Below, in pieces: positions 16,463-25,943 of a stretch of DNA of 64,000 bases. Positions within the stretch are counted from its first letter, which is position 1. Each line of letters begins with the position of its first letter. The stretch lies in the NCBI GenBank assembly GCA_900142905.1, contig FSRV01000002.1, forward strand, positions 3,100,001 to 3,164,000, written 5' to 3'. The notes under the pieces were generated by a model. That model ran no database searches, was not told the DNA's origin, and was given only the letters and a program-made list of their open reading frames with translations. The position numbers were made by a program, and so were the translations under genes. The stretch is from Burkholderia sp. GAS332 (GTDB lineage: Bacteria; Pseudomonadota; Gammaproteobacteria; Burkholderiales; Burkholderiaceae).

Positions 16463-17956
16463 CTATCCCAGCCGCACAATCGTCGACTTCAACTCCGTGT
16501 ATTTCTCAAGCGCATGCAGGGACTTGTCGCGGCCGTTGCCCGACTGCTTGTATCCGCCGAACGGAAAGTTCATGTCGTCGGCCCCTTCGTTGTAACCGTT
16601 GATCCAGACTGTTCCTGCGCGCAGACGTCTCGCCACCTCGTGCGCAGTCGTCAAATCGCCAGACCACACGGCAGCTGCGAGCCCGTATTCGGTGTCGTTC
16701 GCGATGTGCACCGCTTCGTCGACATGATCGAACGCGATAACGGACAGCACCGGCCCGAAGATTTCTTCGCGGGCAATTTTCGCGTCTCGCTGGACTTCGA
16801 ACACGGTCGGCTCGACATAGAAGCCGCCGCTTTCCTCCCTGACGCGCGCCCCGCCCGTCACGAGCCGGCCTTCCCGGCGACCTGCGTCGATATAAGCCGC
16901 TACGCGCTCGAACTGCATGCGATCGACGATGGGTCCCATCGTCACGGACGGATCGAGCGGATGACCCGGCACATAGGCACGGGCAGCGGCGGCCACCTTC
17001 GCGACGAATGCGTCCTTGATATCCCGGTGCACGAGGAGCCGCGAGCCGGCCGTACACACCTGGCCCATATTGAAGAAAATCGCGTCGGCGGCTGCCTTCG
17101 CTGCGCGATCGAGATCGGGGCAATCGGCCAGCACGATATTCGGTGACTTGCCCCCCAGTTCGAGCCACACGCGCTTCAGGTTGGATAGCGCCGCGCCTTC
17201 CATGATCTGCTTTCCGGTTCTCGTCGAGCCGGTGAACGCGATGCAGTCGACATCGTGGTGGAGCGCGAGCAACCTGCCCGGCTCGCCGCCACCCGGCACG
17301 ACGTTGAAGACACCGGGTGGCAGGCCTGCCTCGTGCGCCAAGCGGGCGACGCGAATGGCGGTGAGCGGCGATTTTTCCGACGGTTTGAGCACCACACTGT
17401 TGCCGGCGGCAAGCGCCGGGGCGAACTTCCACGCCGCCATCAGGAGCGGAAAGTTCCACGGCACCACCGCAGCGACGACACCAACGGGCTCACGCGTCAC
17501 AAGTCCGACGAGATGATGGTCGGTCGGCACGACCTCACCGCCCATCTTGTCGATCGCCTCGGCATACCATTCGACGCAGTGCGCAGCGGCCGGCACGTCA
17601 ATGGCCGTCGTATCGCCGATCGGCTTGCCCGCGTCGAGCGTCTCGAGCAAGGCCAGCTCCTCGAGGTGCTCACGCATCAAGGCAGTCCAGCGCAGCAGCA
17701 CGGCCTTGCGATCGCGTGGATTCATGCCCGCCCAGGTCTGCGTGTCGAATGCCCGCCGGGCGGCCGTCACAGCCGCGTCGACATCCGCATCGCCGCAGTC
17801 GGCGACCTGGACAAGCACACGGCCATCGATCGGACTCACACAGGCGAAGGTCCTTTCGCTGTGCGCGTGGCGCAGCGCGCCATCGATAAACGCACGCCCT
17901 TCGAATTTCATGACGGCGGCTTCATTCTGCCAGTCCAAGAACGTTTTCTTATTCAT
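16463..17956 (-). CDS. puuC: Gamma-glutamyl-gamma-aminobutyraldehyde dehydrogenase-like ALDH
   Basis: 497 residues, the usual PuuC length, ending in the very PuuC-like SGNGRDKSLHALEKYTELK. Start ATG 17956 gives the PuuC-type N-terminus NKKTFLDWQNEA. Catalytic Glu266 in LELGGKSPN and Cys301 in GQVCTAGS; NAD-binding FTGSTRTGKQ and PWNFPLL are intact. It oxidises an amino-aldehyde to the acid with NAD(P). It is last in the minus-strand polyamine unit, 82 bp after the amidase. With the PuuB-like oxidase and Pot transporter this fits putrescine or related amine breakdown. Confidence 0.88.
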   Translation of the reverse strand: MNKKTFLDWQNEAAVMKFEGRAFIDGALRHAHSERTFACVSPIDGRVLVQVADCGDADVDAAVTAARRAFDTQTWAGMNPRDRKAVLLRWTALMREHLEELALLETLDAGKPIGDTTAIDVPAAAHCVEWYAEAIDKMGGEVVPTDHHLVGLVTREPVGVVAAVVPWNFPLLMAAWKFAPALAAGNSVVLKPSEKSPLTAIRVARLAHEAGLPPGVFNVVPGGGEPGRLLALHHDVDCIAFTGSTRTGKQIMEGAALSNLKRVWLELGGKSPNIVLADCPDLDRAAKAAADAIFFNMGQVCTAGSRLLVHRDIKDAFVAKVAAAARAYVPGHPLDPSVTMGPIVDRMQFERVAAYIDAGRREGRLVTGGARVREESGGFYVEPTVFEVQRDAKIAREEIFGPVLSVIAFDHVDEAVHIANDTEYGLAAAVWSGDLTTAHEVARRLRAGTVWINGYNEGADDMNFPFGGYKQSGNGRDKSLHALEKYTELKSTIVRLG

Positions 17957-18038
17957 CAGGATACCTATTTGACATTCTGTTTGTCCGGTACAACGCTCGC
18001 GGTCGATCAACTGAGCGGCGCTGCACCCGAGCTTCCGC

Positions 18039-19469
18039 TTATCCCGCGCGACGCGCCGCCGCACCGACTGGATCGATCGGCGTGCAAGTTCCCGCGCGCG
18101 CCTCGATCGCTTCGCCCGCAGCGAGGCACAGCGCCTCCTGGAAGCGGCCAGCGACGAGCTGCACGCCCATCGGCACGCCGTCGCGCACGCCGGTCGGCAC
18201 AGACAGCCCCGGCAGTCCGAGCAGCGCGGTCGCAAGCAGCGGGCTCTGCATGTCGACGATGCGCCGCATCGCGTCATCGCCGCGCTGATCCTCGTCGATC
18301 GCGAACGGCTGCGCGCACGAGACTGGCATCAGCAGCAACGGATAGCGCTCGAAGAAGCGCTGCCAGTCCCGCAACAGACCGGTGCGCCGCGCCAGACCGT
18401 TCATATAGCCGGCCAGATCGAGCGGCGCGGCAAGCCGGCGCTGGCTGGCAAACGCAGTCCGGATCGTTTCGTCGCCATGCTGCATGATGATGTCGCCAAG
18501 CCCGCTCCTCGCTTCGTTAGTGACGAGGTCCAGCCACAGTGCACACGCTTCGGTCATCTGCGGCGGGACGGCTTCTTCGACGATGCAACCCGCGTCCTCG
18601 AGCCAGCCCGCCGCCTGCCGGATCGCGTCGACGACCGCGGCATCGGAGCGAACACCCGGCAGCTCCGCACAAACAGCGACACGCACCGGAAACGGCGCGC
18701 GGTGGCTAACCGGCGTGACCGGCATCCACCACGCGTCACGCGGATCGCCGCCCGCCATCGCCTCGAGCGCAATGCGCAGATCACCGACCGTTCTCGCCAG
18801 CGGCCCCTGCACCGACGCGAGCTGGACCGCAAGCGTCCGGTCCTTCGTCTGGGTTGGGTTGTACGCCGGTACGCGACCCGTGCTTGGCCTCAGTCCCGCG
18901 ACGCCGCATGCGTATGCGGGATAGCGGATCGAGCCGCCGAGGTCGTTGCCGTGCGCAATCGCGCCGATGCCTGCGGCCACCGCAGCCGCAGCCCCGCCGC
19001 TGGAGCCGCCCGGCGTCAGGTCCGCGTTCCACGGGTTCAGCGTGCGGCCATGCAGATCGTTGTCGGTGAACCAGCGATAGGAAAACGCCGGCGCGTTGCT
19101 GCGGCCGATCACGATCGCGCCGGCCTTGCGCAGGTTCGCAACCACCGGGCTGTCCTCGCCGGCGACGAGATCCTTGAACGCGCTCACGCCGTTGGTGGTC
19201 GCGCGGCCAGCCATGTCGACATTGATTTTGACCGTCACCGGCACGCCGTGCAGCGGACCGACCGGCTCGCGCCGCGCGATCGCCGCGTCGGCCTGCGACG
19301 CGGCCAGCATCGCGCTGTCGGCCAGCACGTCGACAATGGCGTTGATGCCGGGATTCACATCCGCGAGCCGCTGCAGGCAGCTCTCTGTGAGTTCCGTCGA
19401 CGACACGTCGCGCCGCGCGACGCGCTCGACCATTTCCGTAGCGCTCAGACGCCACAATTCCTGAGTCAT
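18039..19469 (-). CDS. Amidase signature-family amidase
   Basis: 476 residues, cytosolic. The Ser-cisSer-Lys triad is present: Lys in PVTVKINVD, cis-Ser in the GGSSGGAAAA signature and nucleophile Ser in GNDLGGSIRYPA. Start ATG 19469 has AGGAG a few bases upstream. It hydrolyses a C-N amide bond; family members act on aryl, acyl or glutamyl amides. In this operon it sits between a cupin and PuuC. In the Puu pathway an amide must be cleaved after PuuC (PuuD does it in E. coli), and no PuuD-type class-I amidotransferase is present here, so this amidase is a candidate substitute. That role is inferred. Confidence 0.85.
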   Translation of the reverse strand: MTQELWRLSATEMVERVARRDVSSTELTESCLQRLADVNPGINAIVDVLADSAMLAASQADAAIARREPVGPLHGVPVTVKINVDMAGRATTNGVSAFKDLVAGEDSPVVANLRKAGAIVIGRSNAPAFSYRWFTDNDLHGRTLNPWNADLTPGGSSGGAAAAVAAGIGAIAHGNDLGGSIRYPAYACGVAGLRPSTGRVPAYNPTQTKDRTLAVQLASVQGPLARTVGDLRIALEAMAGGDPRDAWWMPVTPVSHRAPFPVRVAVCAELPGVRSDAAVVDAIRQAAGWLEDAGCIVEEAVPPQMTEACALWLDLVTNEARSGLGDIIMQHGDETIRTAFASQRRLAAPLDLAGYMNGLARRTGLLRDWQRFFERYPLLLMPVSCAQPFAIDEDQRGDDAMRRIVDMQSPLLATALLGLPGLSVPTGVRDGVPMGVQLVAGRFQEALCLAAGEAIEARAGTCTPIDPVGAAARRAG

Positions 19470-19521
19470 GTCCTGCTCCTGGTTGATCTCGATGATTGAC
19501 GTTGCAAGTCGAGCCGCTGCG

Positions 19522-19902
19522 CTACGCGTGCGACGGGTCGGCTTGCGGGGCATGCGACGCGTATATCTTCCTGCACGCCTCCACCACCTCCCAGGTGCCG
19601 CGAAAGCCCGAGGGAATCACGAAGCGATCCCCGGCGCGCAGCACCTTTTCGTTTCCCTGCGTATCACGCACGATCGCCATCCCACTCAACATCTCGCAGT
19701 ACTCCGATTCGTCGTACTCGATCGTCCAATGACCGGGCGTGCTCTCCCAGATACCGGAGCTGAACTGTCCGCAAGGACTGATGTAGTGACGCGTGAGCGT
19801 CTGCATCGGATTGCCGGCCAGCAGCAATCCGCGCGGTACGCGAGACTGGGTCAGTTCCGCCGGGTCCCGCATCAGGTCGACAATATTCGTAATGTCTGTC
19901 AT
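19522..19902 (-). CDS. Small cupin-domain protein
   Basis: 126 residues. ATG 19902 chosen over 19923 because GGAGG lies at the right distance. One cupin barrel of the ethanolamine/ureidoglycine cupin type: SSGIWESTPGHWTIEYDESEY carries the first motif, and VLRAGDRFVIPSGFRGTWEV the second. The metal-ligand pattern is partial (few His). Such cupins commonly accompany puuB-like oxidases; function unproven. Lies between puuB-like and amidase genes with 73- and 52-bp gaps. Confidence 0.8.
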   Translation of the reverse strand: MTDITNIVDLMRDPAELTQSRVPRGLLLAGNPMQTLTRHYISPCGQFSSGIWESTPGHWTIEYDESEYCEMLSGMAIVRDTQGNEKVLRAGDRFVIPSGFRGTWEVVEACRKIYASHAPQADPSHA

Positions 19903-19975
19903 GAACGCCTCCAAAATGTGCAATGTTCTATTCAGGTCAGGTGCCGCGCGGCCGGACGAACCAACCGGCGCCGGC

Positions 19976-21268
19976 TCAAAACGCGTCCATCATCCGGTGC
20001 CAGGTCATCGCGAGCATCAGCATCGGTGTACGCAGCAAACGCCCGCCCGGGAAGTCGCGGTGCCGGATCTTGCCGAACAGGTCGAAACGGGCGGCTTGCG
20101 CATCGATGGCTTCCGCGATCAGCCGGCCCGCGAGCCCCGTGACGTTCACGCCGTGCCCGGAGAACCCCTGCGCGAAATACACGGTCGGCTCGAGGCGGCC
20201 GAAATGCGGCGCGCGATTCATCGTCGCGTCGACGAACCCGCCCCACGCGTAGTCGATCTTCGCATCGGCGAGCTGCGGAAACGTCTTCAACATATCCCGT
20301 CGCATCGCGGCGGCGAGCTCGCGCGGCGCGCGAGTCGAGCAGCTTGCCTTGCCACCCCACAGCATCCGGCGGTCTTTCGTCATCCGAAAATAGTCGAGCG
20401 CTGCGTTGCAGTCGCTGATCGCCACGTCCGTTGGCATCGTGTCGCTCGCCCTCGCCTCGCCGAGCGGTTCGGTCGCAATCAGGTAGGTCGCCACGGGCAT
20501 GATCTTGCGCGCAAGCGCGGGTGCGAGCCGGCCGAGATAGGCGTTGCACGCGAGCACCACGTAGCGCGCGTCCACCCGCCCACGCGCGCACGTGACCTGA
20601 TGGCCTTGCGCGGTCTTCCCGATTGCGTGCGCGCTCGTGTCTTCGTGGATCGACACCCCCGCGTCGCGCGCCGCGCGCGCCAGACCGAGTGTGTAGTTGA
20701 GTGGATGCAGATGACCGCTGCCGGCATAGTGAAGCCCGCCCAGATAGCGATCCGAAGCAACGAAGCCGCGCATCTCGTCACGCTCGACATACCGGTACCC
20801 GCGATAGCCGAAGCGCGACTCAGCGGCGTCCCGCCAGTCACGCAGCGCGTCGACGTGGCGAGGCTTGTTGGCCGCGGTCAGGTAGCCGAACGTCAAGTCG
20901 CAATCGATCTGGTGTTTCGCGACCCGCTCCTTGACGATCTCCACCGACTCGAGCCCCATCGCCCAGATGCGCTGCACGTCCTCTTCCGGCATGTGCGACG
21001 AGAACGTATCGATGCCACACGAATAGCCCGCGATCAGTTGGCCGCCGTTGCGGCCGCTCGCGCCCCAGCCGATCTTCGACGCCTCGAGCAGCACGACCGA
21101 ATAGCCGCGTTCCGCGAGATTGAGCGCGGTGGACAGGCCAGTGAGTCCGCCGCCGATCACGCAGACGTCAGCGGATACCGTCGCATCGAGCGGCGGATAG
21201 CAGGTCCGATCGTTCGCGGTGGCTGCGTAATAGGACGGGACATGTGCTTGATTTTCGAACTTGAGCAT
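19976..21268 (-). CDS. puuB: FAD-dependent amine oxidase, gamma-glutamylputrescine oxidase-like
   Basis: 430 residues, DAO superfamily. FAD dinucleotide-binding motif VCVIGGGLTGLSTALNLAERG at about 36-56, then LLEASKIGWGASGRNGGQL, the RNGG signature of PuuB/OrdL oxidases. C-terminal FSGHGVNVTGLAGRLIAEAI is the second FAD-contact region. It oxidises a primary or gamma-glutamylated amine to the aldehyde with H2O2. Followed by cupin, amidase and PuuC-like dehydrogenase. PuuA, the ligase that makes the glutamylated substrate, is not in this window, so the true substrate may differ from gamma-glutamylputrescine. Confidence 0.85.
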   Translation of the reverse strand: MLKFENQAHVPSYYAATANDRTCYPPLDATVSADVCVIGGGLTGLSTALNLAERGYSVVLLEASKIGWGASGRNGGQLIAGYSCGIDTFSSHMPEEDVQRIWAMGLESVEIVKERVAKHQIDCDLTFGYLTAANKPRHVDALRDWRDAAESRFGYRGYRYVERDEMRGFVASDRYLGGLHYAGSGHLHPLNYTLGLARAARDAGVSIHEDTSAHAIGKTAQGHQVTCARGRVDARYVVLACNAYLGRLAPALARKIMPVATYLIATEPLGEARASDTMPTDVAISDCNAALDYFRMTKDRRMLWGGKASCSTRAPRELAAAMRRDMLKTFPQLADAKIDYAWGGFVDATMNRAPHFGRLEPTVYFAQGFSGHGVNVTGLAGRLIAEAIDAQAARFDLFGKIRHRDFPGGRLLRTPMLMLAMTWHRMMDAF

Positions 21269-21325
21269 GACAAAGCCTTGCGACCGGCGGCGGCCCTGTT
21301 TCCTCAGGCCGGCGCCGGCATCGCA

Positions 21326-22870
21326 TCAAAAGGAGTAGATGAACTGTGCGGCTAACAGGTCGTTCGACTTCGCATACGAACCGTCATTGCGTAGGAACAC
21401 CTGATGGCTCGCCCAATCGTGCCGGTACTCGACCTTCACCGTGATCTGCTGGGTCGGATAGAACAGCAGGTCGAGCGCCGCGTCCTGGCGGGTCGCGCCC
21501 TTACACTCGAAGCCGTGGTTGCTGGATGCCGACAGGCAATTCACGTCGATGCCGAAGCCGTTATACGGATCCATCCCATTGCCGTTCAGGGCGACCCCGC
21601 CCCCGCCGCCCCCATTCTTGCTGTCGACCAGCAGGTCGTAGCGGGCGGTCACGCCCATCCGCCCGACCACCGGCAGCCTGAACTTCCGATGCGCGAGCAG
21701 CGACAGTCCGTACCACTGCGCCTGGCCGCCGTTCCACGCGCCATTCTGCTGCTGGCCGTAGTCGATTTCGGCGTTGTACTGAACGTCGGCCAGCGTGTAG
21801 GTCGCATCGGCTTCGGTGAAGAAGAAGGTGCCGTAGCCGTTCGGCGCCTGGCCGCCCCAGCCGTAGCTGACCGAACCTGTCGTCGGGTTGATCGCACTCG
21901 GCAGCGTCTCCCGGCCGATGGCGAACGAGCCGCCCACGTCGAGTTGGCTGCCGCGGAAATAGTCGACCCGCGCGGTGAACGTCGGCATGCGGTTGCTGGT
22001 CGTGATCGGGTCGCCGAGGGCGTTCGTGCCCGTCTGCGTCACCGAGCCGGCGGTGCGGAACTGTTCGTTGCCGAGCAGGAATTTCCACGCCCATTGGTCA
22101 CCGGTGTAGTTAACGCCGGCGCCGATCGAGCTACCCGGATCCGAGAAGTCGTACAGCAGGTTGTGCGTGAGCGTCAGCATCTGGTTGGACTGCTGCATCT
22201 CATAGCCGCTCAGCCCCGGCATCAGGCCGGCGACGACCGACGTGGTCGTCGTCAGCGGCACCGTCGCGATCGCGGTGTTCAGAATGTTGAGCCCGCTGTC
22301 GCCGTGTTCGTTCATCAGATACATGCCGGCGCCGCGGTTCGGCATCAAGGTCACTTCGGCGGAGGGCGCCATCGGGCCAACGCCGAAGGTCTTCTTGATG
22401 TCGAGGTACAGATCGCCGAACGTGCTGTTGTAGTACTGGTACGCGTTCTCGTGGTTCGCGAACTGGAACGACGACGTGCCCGCTGCACGGTTATACAGAT
22501 AGGTGGGATCGATGTAGCCGGTCACCGACAGCCCCGCGATCGGGCCGGTCTGGGCCGCGTCGGTCAACGCATCGACTTTCAGTTGCTGGCTCGCCGCCTG
22601 CTGCTTCAACTCAGTGACGTCGTCGTTGGTCAGCACCGCCGGTGCCTGGCCGTAGTCCGCCGACGACGGATCAACCGCGGCCGCTGCCGTGCTCGCCGGC
22701 GCCGGCTTGGCAACGGGCTTCGCGGCAAGCTGCGACTGCAGCCCCTTGACCTCCTGCTGCAGCGTGGCGAGCTGCTGTTGCAGCGCCTTGATCTGATCGC
22801 CGGTCGGGCTCGCTGCGGCCAACCCCGGCAGCACCCCGGCCACCAGCGCGCTGATTAACCTCTTCTTCAT
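21326..22870 (-). CDS. DUF3138-family outer-membrane beta-barrel protein
   Basis: 514 residues. Signal peptide MKKRLISALVAGVLPGLAAA, then a coiled-coil heptad segment (residues 24-50, DQIKALQQQLATLQQEV), an Ala/Pro linker, and a long stretch of alternating beta strands ending in aromatic F (FIYSF), the usual barrel terminus. I recall this architecture as DUF3138, common in Burkholderiales. Its position between the ABC permease and PuuB-like genes suggests an outer-membrane channel for the amine substrate. Channel activity is inferred. Confidence 0.75.
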   Translation of the reverse strand: MKKRLISALVAGVLPGLAAASPTGDQIKALQQQLATLQQEVKGLQSQLAAKPVAKPAPASTAAAAVDPSSADYGQAPAVLTNDDVTELKQQAASQQLKVDALTDAAQTGPIAGLSVTGYIDPTYLYNRAAGTSSFQFANHENAYQYYNSTFGDLYLDIKKTFGVGPMAPSAEVTLMPNRGAGMYLMNEHGDSGLNILNTAIATVPLTTTTSVVAGLMPGLSGYEMQQSNQMLTLTHNLLYDFSDPGSSIGAGVNYTGDQWAWKFLLGNEQFRTAGSVTQTGTNALGDPITTSNRMPTFTARVDYFRGSQLDVGGSFAIGRETLPSAINPTTGSVSYGWGGQAPNGYGTFFFTEADATYTLADVQYNAEIDYGQQQNGAWNGGQAQWYGLSLLAHRKFRLPVVGRMGVTARYDLLVDSKNGGGGGGVALNGNGMDPYNGFGIDVNCLSASSNHGFECKGATRQDAALDLLFYPTQQITVKVEYRHDWASHQVFLRNDGSYAKSNDLLAAQFIYSF

Positions 22871-22916
22871 GAAACGTCTCCTTGTTGTTCGTTACTTAGA
22901 TGGATGCGGTGAGGGA

Positions 22917-23828
22917 TCAGACCGATGTGTAACGCCCAATCGGAGCACTGGTGGGACGTGTCGCCGCGGCGACAGCTTCGCCATCCGAATCGGGCGGCGT
23001 AGCCCATGCGCGCGCATCACGCGCCAAGCGGCGCTCGCGTGCCAGCATCACGCTATTCACAACGACGACGCCGATCGTCACGATCGTGATAAACATCGTT
23101 GCGAGCGCATTCATTTCTGGATTCAGGCCGAGGCGCACGCGTGAGAACACGACGAGCGGCAGCGTGGTGGAACCCGGACCGGACAGGAACGCGGACAGGA
23201 TCACGTCGTCGATCGACACGGTGAACGCGAGCAGCCAGCCGGAGACCAAGGCCTGCGAGATCAGCGGCAGCGTGATCACGAAGAACACCTTCCACGGTTT
23301 TGCACCAAGGTCGAGTGCCGCTTCCTCGATCGAGCGGTCGAGGTCCCTTACCCGCGACTGCACGATGACCGCGACGAACGACAGGCACAGCATCACGTGG
23401 CCGATCCAGATCGTCAGCACGCCGCGACCGGCAGGCCAGCCGAACATCTGCTGCATAGCGACGAACAGCAGCAGCAGCGAGATGCCCTGGATCACCTCGG
23501 GGATCACCAGCGGCGCGTTGATCATCGCCGCATAGAACGTGAAGCCGCGAAAGCGCCCCATGCGGGCGAGCACGAAACCCGCCCAGGTGCCAATCGCGAC
23601 CGACGCGCACGCGGTCAGAAGCGCGATCTTCAGCGACAGCCACGCGGCGGTCAGCAACTCGTCGTCGTGCAGCAGCGCGCCGTACCACTTCAGCGAGAAT
23701 CCGGACCAGACGGTCACGAGCTTCGACGCGTTGAACGAATAGACCACCAAGCTGATGATCGGGATATAGAGGAACAGGAACCCAACGGTCAGCACGCTGG
23801 CGGACAGGATGCGATTCGGTTTGATCAT
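22917..23828 (-). CDS. potI: Polyamine ABC transporter permease (PotI-like)
   Basis: 303 residues, about six TM helices. The permease EAA loop is at EEAALDLGAKPWKVFFVITLP. Start ATG 23828 overlaps the stop of the other permease (ATGA). The long upstream extension in this frame is a shadow of the PotH-like gene. The C-terminal tail (about 30 residues, charged) is cytosolic. Works with the PotH-like partner, PotG ATPase and PotF binding protein to import putrescine or a similar amine. Confidence 0.9.
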   Translation of the reverse strand: MIKPNRILSASVLTVGFLFLYIPIISLVVYSFNASKLVTVWSGFSLKWYGALLHDDELLTAAWLSLKIALLTACASVAIGTWAGFVLARMGRFRGFTFYAAMINAPLVIPEVIQGISLLLLFVAMQQMFGWPAGRGVLTIWIGHVMLCLSFVAVIVQSRVRDLDRSIEEAALDLGAKPWKVFFVITLPLISQALVSGWLLAFTVSIDDVILSAFLSGPGSTTLPLVVFSRVRLGLNPEMNALATMFITIVTIGVVVVNSVMLARERRLARDARAWATPPDSDGEAVAAATRPTSAPIGRYTSV

Positions 23829-24784
23829 TTCCGGGCCTGCTCCTCGAGCTGGTAGTACTGGAACACGGCCATCGGCACGAGAAGCAACAGCACCATCGCC
23901 ACCGTCACTGCGGACGCCATCGGCCAGTCCATGTTGTTGAAGAACTCGTCCCACATCACGCGGCCGAGCATCAGCGTGTTCGCGCCACCGAGCAGTTCTG
24001 GAATCACGTATTCGCCAACCGCCGGGATAAAGACCAGCAGGCTGCCCGCGATGATTCCGTTCTTCGACAACGGCAACGTGATGCGCCAGAACGCAGTCCA
24101 TGGCGTTGCGCCGAGGTCGTGGGCGGCTTCGAGCAGCGTCATGTCCATCTTCACGAGATGCGCGTAGAGCGGCATCACCATGAACGGGAGGTACGAATAC
24201 ACCATCCCGATGTAGACGCCCGCATCGGTGTGATAGAGACGCAGCGGCGAATGAATCATGCCGATGGCCAGCAGCGTGTGATTGAGCAGGCCGTCGTCTT
24301 TCAGAAGGCCGATCCATGCGTACACACGGATCAGGAACGACGTCCAGAACGGCAGCATCACGGCCATCATCAGCAGGTTCCGGCGCGCCGACGCCGAGCG
24401 CGCGATGAAGTACGCGATCGGGTAACCGAACACCAGGCACAGCAGCGTCGAGCGCGACGCCATGTTCAGCGAACTGATGTAGGTGTTCACGTACAGGTCG
24501 TCGTGCAGCAACAGCGCGTAGTGCTTCAGGGACAGCACCACATGCACCATGCCGGCCTCCACGCGTGCCAGCGCGGTGTAGGGCGGGATGCCGAGCATCA
24601 GGTCGGCGAAGCTGATTTTCAGCACCAGCACGAATGGCAGCGCGAAGAACACCGTGAGCCACAGAAACGGCACGCCGATCACGACGCCGCGGCCGGACGG
24701 CAGGAAGCGCGCCAGCCACGCCACACGATTGCCGGTCCCGTCCGGCACGGCCGCACGGGCTGGGGTGAGGATGGAAGTCTTCAT
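23825..24784 (-). CDS. potH: Polyamine ABC transporter permease (PotH-like)
   Basis: 319 residues, TM segments from residue 35 on, EAA loop LLEAAHDLGATPWTAFWRITLP. Start ATG 24784 overlaps the ATPase stop by 4 bp, and its own stop overlaps PotI, so the three are tightly coupled. The N-terminal 30 residues are hydrophilic, as in PotH. A DDGLLN motif follows TM3. Inner-membrane channel partner of PotI. Confidence 0.9.
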   Translation of the reverse strand: MKTSILTPARAAVPDGTGNRVAWLARFLPSGRGVVIGVPFLWLTVFFALPFVLVLKISFADLMLGIPPYTALARVEAGMVHVVLSLKHYALLLHDDLYVNTYISSLNMASRSTLLCLVFGYPIAYFIARSASARRNLLMMAVMLPFWTSFLIRVYAWIGLLKDDGLLNHTLLAIGMIHSPLRLYHTDAGVYIGMVYSYLPFMVMPLYAHLVKMDMTLLEAAHDLGATPWTAFWRITLPLSKNGIIAGSLLVFIPAVGEYVIPELLGGANTLMLGRVMWDEFFNNMDWPMASAVTVAMVLLLLVPMAVFQYYQLEEQARK

Positions 24785-25932
24785 TGCGTCAGCACCACCG
24801 CGCTAGCCGGCGACCAGTAGACGAACACGTCGTCGTTGTAGGACGGCGCACCCTCGCTCATCAGGTGCGAGCTGGAGAGATTCGCCACGACCGTTTTGCC
24901 ACCCGGCAGGCGCACGTGATACAGCGAATAGCTGCCCATGTACGCGACATTCGAGACCACGCCGCGCGCCCAGTTGTGCGGCGTCGACGGCTTGTCGAGC
25001 GACACCTTCACGCGTTCCGGACGCACCGAGATGCCGACCGGCATGCCGAGCGGACCGGTAATGCCATGGCTCACGTAGATTTGCGATTCGAGGTCTTCGC
25101 TTTCGACGAAGATGTGATCCGGTTCATCCGCGACCACGGTGCCTTCGAACAGGTTGGTCGAGCCGATGAACTCCGCCGAGAAGCGGCTATTTGGAAACTC
25201 GTACACCTGGCTGGGCGAGCCGATCTGCACAATGCGGCCTTCGCTCATCACCGCGATGCGGCCTGCCATCGTCATCGCTTCTTCCTGATCGTGGGTGACC
25301 ATCACGCAGGTCACGTCGACTTTCGCGATGATGTTGACCAGCTCAAGCTGGGTTTTCTGGCGGATCTGTTTGTCGAGCGCGGACATGGGTTCATCGAGCA
25401 GCAGCAGCTTGGGCCGTTTGACGAGCGAACGGGCCAGCGCCACACGCTGCTGCTGGCCGCCGGAGAGCTGATGCGGTTTGCGCTGCGCATACTTGCTCAT
25501 CTGCACGAGATTGAGCACATCGGCAACGCGTTCCTTGATCTCGTTCTTCGGCGTGCCTTCCTGCTTGAGGCCGAAGGCGATATTCGCTTCGACCGTCATA
25601 TGCGGGAACAGCGCGTACGACTGGAACATCATGTTGACCGGCCGCTTGTACGGCGGCATCGCAGCGAGGTCTTCGCCGTCGACGAAGATGCGCCCAGACG
25701 TCACCGTCTCGAGCCCTGCAAGCATGCGCAGGAGCGTGGACTTGCCGCAGCCGGAGCTGCCGAGCAGCGCGAACAGTTCGTTCTTCGCGATGCTCAGGTT
25801 GACGTTGTCGACGGCGGCGCTGTCGCCGAATTTCTTCACGACGTTTTCGATCCGCACGAACGCGTCGTGCGCGATCCGGTTGCCGTGGCGAGCGCCGGCC
25901 GAAACCGGCGCGTCGAGCAGGATGGGGGTCAT
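24781..25932 (-). CDS. potG: Polyamine ABC transporter ATPase (PotG-like)
   Basis: 383 residues. Walker A GSSGCGKST, Q-loop FQSYALFPHMT, signature LSGGQQQRVALARSL, Walker B LLLLDEP with MSALD, and H-loop VMVTHDQEEAM. A C-terminal TOBE-type regulatory domain from about 270 carries VSVRPERVKVSL. Start ATG 25932 has GAGGAGG seven bases upstream; an upstream ATG at 25971 overlaps potF and lacks such a site. It drives amine import. Confidence 0.92.
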   Translation of the reverse strand: MTPILLDAPVSAGARHGNRIAHDAFVRIENVVKKFGDSAAVDNVNLSIAKNELFALLGSSGCGKSTLLRMLAGLETVTSGRIFVDGEDLAAMPPYKRPVNMMFQSYALFPHMTVEANIAFGLKQEGTPKNEIKERVADVLNLVQMSKYAQRKPHQLSGGQQQRVALARSLVKRPKLLLLDEPMSALDKQIRQKTQLELVNIIAKVDVTCVMVTHDQEEAMTMAGRIAVMSEGRIVQIGSPSQVYEFPNSRFSAEFIGSTNLFEGTVVADEPDHIFVESEDLESQIYVSHGITGPLGMPVGISVRPERVKVSLDKPSTPHNWARGVVSNVAYMGSYSLYHVRLPGGKTVVANLSSSHLMSEGAPSYNDDVFVYWSPASAVVLTQ

Positions 25933-25943
25933 GGTCGTCCTCC

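Noticed and set aside
21404..22858. 484-codon plus-strand frame
   Set aside because: It is antisense to the DUF3138 gene, which has a signal peptide and barrel pattern.
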